Shown piece after piece: positions 35,242 through 46,524 of a DNA stretch of 64,000 nt. The position numbers and the translations under genes are program-made. This stretch comes from Toxonevra muliebris (taxonomy: Eukaryota; Arthropoda; Insecta; Diptera; Pallopteridae): positions 91,133,235 through 91,197,234 of the forward strand of contig OY829326.1 in the NCBI GenBank assembly GCA_963691655.1, given 5' to 3'. Numbering within the stretch: the stretch's first letter is position 1; every line of letters starts with the position of its first letter. The notes beneath the pieces were generated by a model that saw nothing but the letters and a program-made list of their open reading frames with translations, was not told where the DNA came from and made no database searches.

Positions 35242-35390
35242 AGTGTTGTGTGAATAATTAAAAAGCGAATGCGAATAATAAAAATATAAATTTGCGAATG
35301 AGAATAAAATAGACAAACGAATGTTGTAATACCCATTTTATTATTTTTCTTAAAAAAAGTAACATATATGCGAATTATTCGCACAACCCT
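35242..35390. mobile_element. Short MITE with AGGGTTGTGCGAATAATT ends
   Basis: The left end AGTGTTGTGTGAATAATT matches the reverse complement of the right end (AATTATTCGCACAACCCT) with two differences. Inside are several GCGAATG motifs. It is about 149 bases. No convincing target duplication was found. Confidence 0.55.
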
Positions 35391-35638
35391 AGTCAAAATC
35401 ATCCTAATCTAATTTTTAAGAAAGTAACCCTTAAAAAACCAAAACGAACCATTAGAAAAAACAACAAACAATTTCCCAGAAAATATTTTCTATCAAAAAG
35501 TAGTTGGGGTTATCAGGTCAAACTACCTATATAATTTTTTGATCTTTTTAATTTGCCTTTGAATGATTTTGATATTCGATTTTTCGATGAGAATATTTTT
35601 TTCGATATAGTTGGTGTTTTTTTCTAACGATTAATATA

Positions 35639-36494
35639 CAGTGGAATCTTTATAATTCGTACCCCGTTAATTCGAAAGTCTCAATAATTAGTTAAAGCTG
35701 AAAACGCAAAATTTTCCACACATTTTGGTCCCCTCACTAATTCGTATTTCTTTTTCAATACAAGGTCTGTTTATTCTCTTATAAATGGAAATTTGTTGTT
35801 GACAACCTCTTATAATTCGTAATGCAAAGCAAAATTCTATGGGTCTTCTATATGATTCGAAAAATATCAATCATAATAGATAGCTACGCTCACTTTTTTT
35901 GATGGAATTTTTTTTTGTTTTTCGTGGTTGACAAGATACGTGAGAAGAGCCTTAAACATAAAATTACAAGCTTTTTAAAACATAGTTTTAAATGGTGTCC
36001 AATATGTGGACATATGTACATACATATTTCAGTTAAATGAATAATTGTTTTTGTTTTTTTCTCTTTATTAAATAAATTGAAAAGAACCGTCAATTCGTAT
36101 TTTTCGTATGTTCCAATAATGTTCGAAAACTCAAGTAAAATGGAGATTTGGTTTTCATTTTATGAGTTTTATTCGAAATACTGATACTGGCTGTCAATGA
36201 GTGGATTCTATACATGCAGCGTCATCACCATAAGTTGGCTTTGCTATAATTCCTCATTTCAAAGGTTATAGCAGACATTATGCCCCATTGAAAAACTTAA
36301 GGATAACTGTAAGGATTAAGGGTCCTGGATATATTTTTTTTAATATTTGCGTAAATGTTGAGGAAACTCAATCAGATTTTAAGAAAAAACTCCGGGGTGA
36401 AAGGGTTAAATTGATATCTCGTTAAATCGAAAACCTCCGTAATTCGTAAAAAATTGCTGGTCCCTTGCGATTACGAATTATTGGGATTCTACTG
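35639..36494. mobile_element. Pogo-type non-autonomous element, copy B (inverted)
   Basis: The element starts CAGTGGAATCTTTATAATTC, ends AATTATTGGGATTCTACTG, and TA flanks both sides (35637-35638, 36495-36496). It is the reverse-orientation relative of 31716-32414. At 856 bases it is longer than copy A, with extra sequence near 35840-36130. No intact transposase frame is seen. Confidence 0.8.
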
Positions 36495-36780
36495 TAGTAT
36501 AAAGAGGTGATTGTAAACATACAATTATTTTCACTTTCCAATGCTGATTTCTTTAAAAATTGGACTGGATAAAGAATATTTTCTTCGAAGGTAATTGGAT
36601 GATTTTTCTAATCTATACATTTATTAGTGTAACTACGTCCTTATTCCTGAAGATTCAGAAAATCAATTTAAAGAACTTGACGAGTAGGTTAGCCAGAAGT
36701 TATTAGATTTAAAATCGGTTAAGCCAATTCCAAAATATTAGCGTCGGAAGTTTTTTAAAATTGGCTCATCATTGCTAAAT

Positions 36781-37202
36781 CCCCTTTTCCACACGGCAAA
36801 TTTTCTTGTCGGCAAGCTTCCAATTCTCTTTTGAGCTTGCCACTCGCTTTTCCACACAGAAAGATTTCTTGGGCAATTCTGCTTTTACTTTGTCTTTCAT
36901 TCGTGTTGTGAAAAACATTTTATTAAATAAAAATAAATAAATGAAAAGCGAAATCAGCTTATTGAATAACAATAAATGGATTAATAGAAGAAAAGTGAAA
37001 TTTTAAATGAAAACTGTTTATTTTTTCCAATAAGAAACCAAAATCAATGCGCATCCAACTTAAAATGAAAAATAAGAATAAAGAGAAATATCAAAGAACG
37101 AACAGCACAAAAGAAAACTTGCCGGTACGAGCAAGTCTGTACTCGTCTCCTCTCGTTTTTCCTCTCTTGCCAACAAACTCGACTTGCCGTGTGGAAAAGG
37201 GG
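36781..37202. mobile_element. MITE with a perfect 19-base inverted repeat
   Basis: The left end CCCCTTTTCCACACGGCAA is exactly complementary to the right end TTGCCGTGTGGAAAAGGGG. The 422-base element has GCTTGCC/GGCAAGC-type subterminal motifs and no coding frame. The perfect ends suggest it is younger than its neighbours. No certain target duplication is visible. Confidence 0.75.
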
Positions 37203-37211
37203 ACTTAGGTT

Positions 37212-37491
37212 GTGGTTATATTGCGAGTATACTCGGCGAACACCATGAAATTGTTGTTGCACCAAACACAAAGAGAGAGTCTGTACTCACTCTCACACCG
37301 AACACGATATGCTAGGTGTATTGCACAATGGCAATGAGTTATTTTACAAAACTGTATATATAAATTAGTATTAAGCAAACGAGTATATTTTAACAAAAAA
37401 CCACTCTGCAATGAGCTGAATGTAACCACCTTGACCGAGCACGGGAGAAAATGTTTTGTGTTCGTCGAACACCGAGCACCAATATAACCAC
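37212..37491. mobile_element. MITE with GTGGTTATATTG ends
   Basis: The left end GTGGTTATATTG is exactly complementary to the right end CAATATAACCAC. The arms continue with a CTCGGYG..CGAAC block. It is 280 bases long and starts only nine bases after the preceding element. No coding frame is present. Confidence 0.65.
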
Positions 37492-37604
37492 TAACAAATT
37501 ATCTGCACACACAACAAAACAAACATCCAAGAGTAGTTTGGTTCTCTTTTGATATTTGGTTTCTTCATAAAGAGAATGTTATTTGGGCTTAACGACATAA
37601 GGTT

Positions 37605-38319
37605 CGTTCCCGTACTTTTTGGGTAAAGTCTGGTAAACTGAGAGTAAACGAAAAATGCTCTCTCTTATACACAAAAATGCACAAAAGTACGGGAACGCAC
37701 AAAACCACTTTTCTTGCACGAAACAAAACGCCAAATTTTAACGACAGTTAAATTCAAAAAACAAAGTTTCTGTGATATTTAATAAAATAAAAATTGTTAA
37801 ATCTTACAAGAAAATAAATAAACAATGAAAAAATTAAACATAAATTTTTAGCCTGTCTACTTTTGTAGAATCTTTTGGTTCACAATCACCATTTGCATTA
37901 TTCAGATATGGCAGAAGCTTTTACAGCGTCAGAAGTTGAACAGACAATTGCGTCATTAACTTGTGGAGCATGTAGTTAAAAATTAACTAATATACTATTA
38001 ATTAATTTTCAAATGTCTTTTAAACATTTTCCATTTTTTCTAAAAATTCACTTATTTTTCTAAAAATTCTTTATTTATTTATTAATTTCAGATTTTCAAT
38101 ATCTTTTCACAAAAGCAAAACAGCTGATAAATACAAAACAGCTGATTGTTTGACACTTTTATAATTTTTACCCGAAGAAAAAGTGCGGGCTATTTCGTGC
38201 AAAAAGAAGAAGACATTTACTCTCTCATCTCTGCTCTCATTTGTAAGTTTTTTGAGTACGGGAACGCTTTCTGGGCTGTTTTGGGCGAATGCGTTCACCC
38301 GCGTTGTAGTACGGGAACG
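37605..38319. mobile_element. TIR element with CGTTCCCGTACT ends
   Basis: CGTTCCCGTACT at the left edge is inverted at the right edge as AGTACGGGAACG. Further AGTACGGGAACG copies lie inside at about 37685 and 38256, next to CTCTC-rich blocks on both arms. At about 715 bases it has only a very short plus-strand frame near 37908, so it is treated as non-autonomous. Confidence 0.55.
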
Positions 38320-38984
38320 GATTTATTCCAAAAAAAAAAAAAAAATAGCCCAGGTTACCGGAGCCTTACCGATTAGTTAAAATATAATGCTGTAACAGGT
38401 TTTATATGTCCCGAAACTTTCTTTCTAAAATTCTTGCTTTTGTTTTTCAGTTCAGTTTTTCGTGAATTTAGGTGGACATAGTTTGTTCATAAAATTATTT
38501 TATTACAACAATAGTAACATTTGGCTGAAAACGGCAAAAAAAAATTTCGAATGCTTTAAGAGTTATTGGCAAAAATGGAGCGGGGGTGTTGCTTGTTTTG
38601 TGTCGCAAAGTGTTATAGCTAAAGCCAAAATGTTTTGGAAATCTTCAAAAATAAACAGAGGGTAATTATTAGGTAGGGGTAGCAATAAAGTCTTGAGGCA
38701 TCTTAATGCGAATACATGTACATATATGAGCTTAAAATTTGCAATAGAGCGATGGCTTTTATTGTTATTATTTTGATTGCCTCTCGTTTTTTGTAATTTG
38801 ATAAATATTATACTGCATCTAAATATAGACACTTTAGACCACAATAAAAAAGTATTAACTATATTTTGTACATGCTTTTTATATATTTAAATGTATATTA
38901 ATTACAATTTAGGAAGTCAAACTACTTTACTGACATACATACATTTACTAGATAACAATCTCAAAGAAATCATTTTTGTAATAT

Positions 38985-39124
38985 TTACATTAAGGTATTC
39001 ATAATTATACAAAAAGCGCAGCCAATTGAAATCAAAAAGGTTGCTGTACCAAATGCTACGCCAAATGTAATTCGCGTGCAATAAGCATGTACTTGTTTTG
39101 TATTTGCAATTTTTTTGTACCCAT
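38985..39124 (-). CDS. Possible last exon of an unrecognised membrane protein gene
   Basis: On the minus strand a TTTGTTATTTTAG acceptor precedes 140 bases open in the frame GYKKIANTKQVHAYCTRIT, then a hydrophobic stretch (FGVAFGTATFLISIGCAFC) and a stop at 38985-38987. It looks like a C-terminal membrane anchor. I found no upstream exon: the next sequence with coding-like appearance, near 39800-39910, ends in a MITE. It could equally be a chance frame or a pseudogene remnant. Confidence 0.3.
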
Positions 39125-39529
39125 CTAAAATAACAAAGTTCAAATAATTGAATAGAGCCTTCAATGAATTTTTAATTTCCTTTTCAAAAAAGTAAAATAA
39201 AATGGGAGAATAAAAAAATAATTCTCACATAAGCAATATGCTTTGTTTTTTGTACTTATACCTTATAAATATAAAAAATATTTATAAAGCAACTGTTTAA
39301 GTAATTTTGCTGTTGTCTTTATCTTTGTGCGCTAATCAACAGAAACTTAAAAAAAAAAAAAACAAAAAATATTAATCCGATTTCCACATAAGTAGGTTAA
39401 AAGAACTTATAATAAAATAAGAGACAATGAACGGAAGACGACATACTAATAATGGATGCAAACAAAATATTGTACAAGTTTTCGTTAACGATTTATTTGA
39501 AATTGTTGTTGAAAATTAATAATTGATGA

Positions 39530-39800
39530 TTCTGTGGTAAAAAGGAATAACAGCTTAAGTTTATTTTCCTGTCAGCCAAGTTTGATAGTTTTAAATAGAA
39601 ATATTATAAGTAGAAAGTATAGCACTGTTTCAAAAGACTATACATATGTTTAAATCAAAGAACATTCTTGAAACCATATATAATTCTAAAAAACATTTAA
39701 AAATTTGCACCAGTTTAATATGTATTTATAATCAAAAATATATAGCAAAATATTTTCCATCTTAAGTCGAGTTAGACTGTTTTTACTTTTTACCACAGAA
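39530..39800 (+). mobile_element. Complete TTCTGTGGTAAAAAG MITE
   Basis: The left end TTCTGTGGTAAAAAG pairs with the right end CTTTTTACCACAGAA. The 271-base element is non-coding. A truncated copy in the same orientation lies at 6354-6545, so this is a family with at least two members in the window. Confidence 0.75.
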
Positions 39801-41249
39801 TTGTTGCCACAATTGCGCGTTCTCTTGTTGCGATTGCATGGCTGTTTATACCATTTTGAAGCTGAAGAGCAGAAGTCGTTATTGATAACGCCCATTTGAA
39901 GTTGTGGCATAAACGGTTTTTGATGTGCAATTTATTGTTATTTAAACGAGTTTCTAAGGTTAAATTTATAGTTACGGACAATAAAATAGAGTGCCTTTTA
40001 TGAACTAGTAATAATTCTAAACACAAAGAAAGATTCTTATACCCTAACATTAAGGGTTAATAACAAATTAAACGTTATTCACTTAAAAATAAAAATTTTA
40101 GTTCATACCTAATTCAAGCGAAGGATATAAATATTAATCACTATTAATAAAATTACAAGGACTGAGCAATCCCGTAGTCTATTCAGCTCTTTGTTCGAAA
40201 GCCTCCCCCGAACTTTAGTTTGATGAAGTAGCATGAGCTCCTCTAATATATACCTATCTACAAACCCAAACCACTATTGGTTCATTCAGCCTCACTTCGA
40301 TATTTGGCAACTTTTTTTTAATTGCCTGCCTTCATTAAACACATAAGTATATAGTGCGGACGCACCTTGAGCAATGCAAATGCCGATCGCCACTGTGTCT
40401 GGAAGCATTGTGTAGTAACTTGAGCTTGAATCAGATGATAGTGGTGCAAGGCGACGAAGTCTCAACGGCGATGAAGGCAGAGATTCAGTAAATTGATTCC
40501 GCGGTAGCGGCGAAGGAAATACCCTTATCACCAAAATAGAGAGGGTATGCCAGGAACCTGTTCTCTGGAATCGTATAATACACACCCTCGGAAACAACAG
40601 CCAGAAAAATAATGGCAGCCTTGGTCATTGACGAATATAGAGATATATTTTATACCCAATTGAATGTAGTGTTAAATCTTTGTCATGGCAACAGTGGGTG
40701 ATAAAAACAACTGGCTAGGGCATGTGCTGGGCACGCATGGTGTTGGCAGACGGAATGACAGTGCGAAAAATTTATTGACTTCTGCAATTTCGGGCGACTC
40801 GTGGTGGGTTGCAATCCGTTCAAACAATAGTTGTGTCATAAAATCAATGATATGCCTCTATCGACAGGCAGGCAACATCAATAAGGCGCCGCCAGAAAGT
40901 TTTCTAGTTTCCACCATCTAGTCATAATTAAACCTCGACTCTGTACAGCGGACATTCATGCGTTACAAACTTGGATTCGTCCACCCAAATTAAACGTCAA
41001 AACAGTTAAAAAACGCGATGTGCCTAATTATGCAGTGCAGGAGAATCAATTGCTCAGAACAATACATTTCTGTACAGGAGCAATGGACTGCGATAAAAGA
41101 CGCTTTCAAAAGCTCTGCCAACAAGAGGGAAAGAGGACGCAGAAATAAGTGTACGTGCAATGCATCATGATGAATAAAACTTTATTAACTGCTTGGTATA
41201 TCAAAAAGAAGAAGTTACCAGAAATTTGATCAACAAGAAAAACTGTAGC
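39801..41249. other. Intergenic stretch with possible gene or LINE relics
   Basis: At 40300-40620 the composition is less AT-rich than around it. On the minus strand a 47-residue frame starts at 40628 (MTKAAIIFLAVVSEGVYY) with a TATAAAA about 25 bases before it. At 40685-40800 a plus-strand stretch reads NNWLGHVLGTHGVGRRND, which vaguely recalls a LINE endonuclease. Neither is strong enough to call a gene. Confidence 0.35.
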
Positions 41250-41590
41250 AATTGGAAAGGAATTTGCCTATTTCGCCCGCATTCAATATTATCTTGAATG
41301 AACACCGAACCAATTTTCATAGTGGCTTTTCTTACGTTAAAAACTTTTCAATGGGACCTATCACAAAACCTTCTTCCTTACTCACATCGTCTTAAACTTT
41401 TAGACCTGCCAACTCTAGAGAGCAGAAGTGTAATGCTAAATGCCAAGTTTTTGACCAAACTGCTAAATAGTAACATTGATTCAGAATTTTTAATAAATGA
41501 AGTTAACCTGAGTACCCCGAACTGTTGTACAAGGTACACAGTTACGATTAAATTAAGTACTTGCCGAACTAATTATGCCCAAAATTAACC
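41250..41590 (+). pseudogene. Non-LTR retrotransposon reverse transcriptase C-terminal fragment
   Basis: The plus-strand frame reads LPYSHRLKLLDLPTLESRSV, then LNAKFLTKLLNSNIDSEFL, then INEVNLSTP. This is the pattern of the C-terminal domain after the palm and thumb of many insect LINE reverse transcriptases. Start and end are ragged, and no palm motif is left upstream. Confidence 0.6.
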
Positions 41591-43032
41591 TTTTCGTTGT
41601 TTGTGCAATGGCTTCAACCACCTGCGTGGCTTATTTGATTTATCTAATTATCAATGTAAAAATTCTATTTTGAAATTATTAATTGAATAACCAGCTAATG
41701 ATTTTCTTAATCTGTAGTTGTTGTTCAAAATCCATTTGGACATCCAACTCACTCCAGCATCCGAGTGTCGCGTGATACACAGTCCGGACTGTGTCTATTT
41801 CGGGCACCGATCCGCGCGTCACGTGGATGCACAAAAGACCGCATTTACAGTGCATCAAGGTCAAATCCTCTGTTGAAATAATGTTTGCTCAACCGGACAA
41901 GGTTGCATATCGCCACGGGATTTTATTTCTAATCGTCATCGGAGATGACTGCGCTACAAACTGCCACGACGCACTATTGTAACTCAGGTTTACAGGTACC
42001 AAATGCTCTAACCCCAATAAAACAGTTGAATCCAGAAAAGCACATACACGGTTTTACTCCTGTTGAGCTAAGGAATATATTATAAAAAAAAATATAATAT
42101 GTGTATAAACTCATATATAGGCGGAACAAAGGGTCACAATGAATTCGCTGGTGCTCGTCTAATTCGACTTACTTAAGGATTACTCTTTACTTAAATGTTG
42201 TGTTGGTATAATATAGGATGAAATCGTCCTGAATTATTAGAAAGCTTAACCCGCTTAAGCCATTTTCCGAATAAGATGGCAATATTTATTATCACTTTTT
42301 GTCTGAAAGAATTCGGTAACCAACTTTTTGGCCATTTTATTTATTGCACTTTTGGAATCCTTTTATGTTTGGTCATATCCATAAAATGAAATAAAAAAAC
42401 GATACCTATACTCTTTCGTAAAGGTATCGATATATTTTACAATTAAAGGGTGGTCCCAACAACGTTGTAAGCGCCCATTTATTCAATTGTTAATTTAACC
42501 GAACCTGTACCAATTAATATTAGCACAAAAACTATAGAGCTTAAAATAGGTCTCACAACAAATACATGGCTCAACTAAGTTAATTATAATTTTATAGTCG
42601 AATTCAGACACGATATTTGGGGAGTCCGAGTTGTGTTCATATAAATAAAGTAATTTCGCAAGAGTTTTGTTAAGAGATCGCTTTGAGTTATAGCTTCAAG
42701 TCATGATACGAAATGGCTACATTCATATTATGTGCATATACCATATATCGAAATTAAAGTTATAATTATCCCATGATTATTATATTCAGAGGTATGTATG
42801 TACTTACATATTTTATTCTCTATTATTTCAAAAGGTAAATAAATTTTTAATGCATGAAACCGGAGAAGTTAGCTATACCAGACGCGCATGTGTTGCAGCA
42901 TCAATAACAAACAAATATTGCAAATATTTTGCATAATAAGCTACTCGTATATGCAACTGCAACATTGCCGCTGCTTCGCTTCTGTTTTTCTGCATTGTTG
43001 CTATCATTCAATAATACCTTTATTTATTCGAG
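41591..43032. other. Upstream flank of the Gly-rich peptide gene
   Basis: At 41750-42000 the sequence is less AT-rich and partly open on both strands, but I recognise no protein. A small inverted repeat (CGATACCT ... AGGTATCG) lies near 42400-42430. No further gene is visible. Confidence 0.35.
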
Positions 43033-43040
43033 TATAAATA
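43033..43040 (+). promoter_or_regulatory. TATA box of the Gly/Tyr/His-rich peptide gene
   Basis: TATAAATA lies about 100 bases before the start codon. With the usual spacing of about 30 bases, transcription would begin near 43065, in GCAACCAACATAAC, giving a short leader. A strong TATA box suits a highly expressed, tissue- or stage-specific secreted-protein gene. Confidence 0.65.
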
Positions 43041-43131
43041 CTGCAAAAAGTTGCAAGCAACCAACATAACAAATTCAACATTCAAGAAGCTAAGTTAAGT
43101 GTGCGTATAGAATTAAAAGGAAAAGCTAAAA

Positions 43132-43522
43132 ATGAAATACTTCGTAAGAATTTAATAATGAATTTAGTAATACTGTGTTACCTTTATATTTTCAATTTGG
43201 TTTTTCATAGAGTGTTTTCTTTATTGTGCTCATCTTTGCGGCAGTATGCTTTGCTGTTGTAACAGAACCGGAGGAAAGTTCTTCGGCATTGGATGAGAAG
43301 AAAACCGAAAAACGCGGAATTTATGGTTTCGGCTATGGACACGGTGGCTATTATGGAGGCGGATTCGGTGGACATGGGCATGGTGGATTTGGGCATGGCT
43401 ATCCTTATCATGGTGGCTTCGGTGGTTATGCATCATACCACACTCCTTATTACTTTGATGGCGGACATCATGGTGGCTACTACCCATATCATGGTCATGG
43501 TTACTACCATGGCTTCCATTAA
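43132..43522 (+). CDS. Secreted Gly/Tyr/His-rich prepropeptide
   Basis: Exon 1 (43132-43143) encodes only MKYF. A GT-AG intron of 67 bases follows, and exon 2 (43211-43522) completes 107 residues. Residues 1 to about 20 form a signal peptide (SVFFIVLIFAAVCFAVV). Residues 22-39 are an acidic, charged pro-region ending in KTEKR, a dibasic processing site. The mature part, 68 residues from GIYGFGYGHGG, holds 27 Gly, 15 Tyr and 12 His, in GHGG/GGYYGG/YPYHG-type repeats. Insects use such peptides as cuticle components or Gly/His-rich antimicrobial peptides, and the His could bind metal. I cannot choose between these. A tiny first exon carrying the first residues of the signal peptide is common in insect cuticle genes. 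AATAAA lies at 43555-43560. Confidence 0.8.
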
Positions 43523-43979
43523 AGAGGAAATAATATTATTGAAACAAGAAATTGAATAAAGAAAAGAATGAATTGTTTGACAATGTTTTGAAAAACGTTT
43601 TTAACCTGTAAATTAAAATTGAAATTAATTTTTGTACGAATTAAAGTGGATTTTTTATTTTTAAGCAAATTTTTTGAGAGAAACCAAAATATTTGGATTT
43701 TCCACGCATCTCAATACTTGTCTTCAAATTATCATCTCGAGCAAAAATTACTACAAAATATTAAAAACCAAATGTTATTCTCTCACCGAATTCTTTGTGT
43801 ATTTGATTTTGCATTATATCTTACAGTGAGGAAGAAATTAATTTAAAAATAATAGGGATCAAATGAATTTGTCTAAACAATTTTGCATATATAAATTAAA
43901 CTAAAACATCATAAACAACTATTATGTATAATTCTAATAGTAGAGAACTTAAAAACTACTTACTACTAAGTAGCTACGA
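43523..43979. other. Spacer between convergent genes
   Basis: This is the 3' flank of the peptide gene (AATAAA at 43555) facing the 3' end of the RNase Z gene. It is AT-rich, with no further feature seen. Confidence 0.5.
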
Positions 43980-46524
43980 TTAGTCAGCATTTATGAGTTT
44001 CCGTTTTCGTTCCAACTTTAATTCTCGCTTCAGTGCTTTTTGTTCTAACTCTTCAGCGTGTTCAGCAAACAGTGCTTTCAGTGCTGGATATAATAAATGA
44101 AAATGCTGCAATTCCTCAAGTGTCACTTGCATATTATCAAAAGCAATTGAAACATTTAGCATGGCCTCTGCTTCTGTCTCCTCACCTACGTTTTGCATGC
44201 GTGGTAGTTTTGCATAACGCTGTGAAAAGTGTGTGAGTATAATGTGTTCCGCTTGCATTTCCCTACCCTGTTTAATTGCTTGAGAGATTGTGCTATGCAT
44301 TTTCAACTTGGCCTCTTCGATTAGGTCGTCTTCCATAGTTGCTTCATGTATGAGAATTGTTGAGTTGCGTCCTAGATCAATCAGATCCTGGCAGGGCATA
44401 GAATCACCGCTGTAAGTAATTTTAACAGGTTGATTGTTTGTGAGTATTTGTAAACTCACACCAAAAGAGTGCGGACAATGGCGAACTAAACATGTCGCTA
44501 TCGATGAGACTCCCATATCTGCATGCGTTTCTAATAACTGTAATGGGTTTTCTAGCATTTCAGCATTTCCAATGAGCTCATATGAATTTTTTATGCCGTC
44601 AATACTTTCATCGTAGAAATCTAACCAAGGTTCTATTTGTTTGGGCGCAAAGAGTAATAATTTTTTTTGCTGTTGCTTGTCTTTTAAAAAACATTGTCTT
44701 TCTTCTAATAAACCAATTAGTCCAATATGATGATCTGCATGCAGATGTGAAACGTAAATGGCTTTTAAATTTCGCATCACTTCTTCCGCTTTTGATTTGC
44801 CATAGAAGCGTACAATTTGCCCAAAGGTACCTTCACCGCAATCGAGTAAAATGTAGGAGCTTTCATGCGGCTGCACAAGAATTGAGCTGACATTACGAGT
44901 TTTATTTGGAATACAGGAACCTGTGCCTAAAAATGTAATTTTCGGGTAACCCTCTGTCTGACTGGACGAATGAATATTTTTCAACTCTTCTTTAAGTTTT
45001 GCTAACGCAGCTGGAAATCCCTCTAACACTTGTGTTTCACTGATGTATTCGTTGGGATTGAGTTTGGCTTCTAATGTTCGGTCGACCCCTGAAAGGATTG
45101 AAAATTAAGATATGTTTATACTCAGAAAATGATAGATAGCAAATGAACCTTTTCTCGGTCTTAAATGAAAGTTAGTCAACGAGGTTATATTCGACAATTC
45201 ATTCGGTTGATCTTCAATTATATTGCTCTTATTAATTGCTCCTTTTTCTAGTTCGATTAATTTTGTTTTCTTTAGCTTGTGGCTAATGCTTTGGCTATTA
45301 AAAACATCACCACTTTCGGCAAGCAATGGAAAGACGCGGGGATTCAATTGATTCAACTGATATTGAATGCGGTGAGCGGCAATGTAACCAGAGAATTTAT
45401 TGTTTGGTGAATTCAAATAAATATGTTGCGTTTTTGCTGAGAATTTTTGCAAAAATGTTTGATACGAATTATTCTTTAAAATATGGGCTGGACTGAAATG
45501 TATAACTAAGGCAACATCATTTTCAGCATTTACGGATTTTACATGAAAAAGTTCCGCATGAGCCAGCAACGCCGGGAAATACTCTTCGTCAGGTATGTCA
45601 AGAAAGATAAATGAGAGCGCTGTTTCACTAGGCTCACTAACATCTTTTGACTTCACTACAGTGCCATTTTTCAACGTCACATCGATTCCATTTTTAAGTA
45701 ATCCAAGTAGTGGACCAGGCGACACTCCATGTTCTACACATTTTTCTAAATTTAGTGCGCCAGGGCGTGGTTTGAGTGTGCAAATATAAGCAATGGCTAC
45801 GTTATTGTGTTGACTAATCGGACTGTTGGCATTTTTATAGAGCGGTACATATTTCACTGACATGACTGCATCTTCATATTCTTTCAGCTCGGTACAATCT
45901 CTTGTTTTCACCTGTTCAGCAACAAGAGGTAATGAGGATATTTTTAGAAATTTTAATTTAATTACAAACCTGTAAACTTTTCAGGACTACAAAACGTTTC
46001 ATACTATTCAAAATACTATCTAAATATGGTGGTCCATGCAGTGCCAGTTCGCGTACGCCTGCATCTTGCACAGTTAAGGCTAGTCCAGGGAAACCACCAA
46101 TCACAGGCCAAGTATTACGCGTAACAAATATGTGTTCCAAACGCGCTAGCTTTGTTTTATGCTCATGTGCCAAACGTTGTGTACCTTCGCCACAATTAAA
46201 AAGATAACGTGCCTGATCTGTGAACAGATAAACAGAGCATGGCGCTCCATTAGCGCCTGCGCCCAAAACTTGAAGATTCACTATGCCGGGTATGTAAGGT
46301 ACGGTCTTTTTTTTGGCCGCTTGTTGCTGTTTATCGCGACGTAGTTGTGGTGGTGGTTGTTTTGCTTTGAAAGTTACTGTTCCGGGTTTTACCTCATCTT
46401 TTCCCACTTGTTGTTCTACACTCATTTTTGTTTTAATTTGTTGTATTCTTACTTCGTTTAGCAATACTTTCACGAAATTATTTGTTTTGCCACGTGCAGT
46501 GTTTTTAAAAGTAGTAAGCAACAT
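43980..46524 (-). CDS. RNaseZ: Long-form ribonuclease Z (ELAC2 type)
   Basis: tRNase Z-L cuts the 3' trailer from nuclear and mitochondrial pre-tRNAs before CCA addition. Three minus-strand exons (46524-45970, 45911-45149, 45088-43980) join in frame to 808 residues, matching human ELAC2 (826). The N-terminus MLLTTFKNTARGKTNNFVKV is basic and Ser/Thr-bearing, like a mitochondrial presequence. A second start, MSVEQQV at residue 34, could give the nuclear form. The N-terminal half is the degenerate metallo-beta-lactamase domain (LQVLGAGANG; flexible-arm motif PRPGALNLEKC near residue 233). The C-terminal half is active: FLGTGSCIPNKTRN, the zinc motif SHLHADHHIG near residue 555, then YSGDSMPC, ILIHEATMEDDL and LTHFSQRYAKLP. 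The second intron starts GTTCAT, a weak donor, but its position is fixed by LRPRKG/VDRTLEAKL continuity. It is divergent from corkscrew. Confidence 0.95.

Noticed and set aside
41791..41982. Coding-like island near 41.8-42.0 kb
   Set aside because: Less AT-rich and open on both strands, but no recognisable protein and no splice signals that join to a gene.
43230..43559. Alternative frames on both strands over the Gly-rich peptide gene
   Set aside because: They are shadows of the GGN-rich repeat. Only the frame with signal peptide, splice sites and TATA box is supported.
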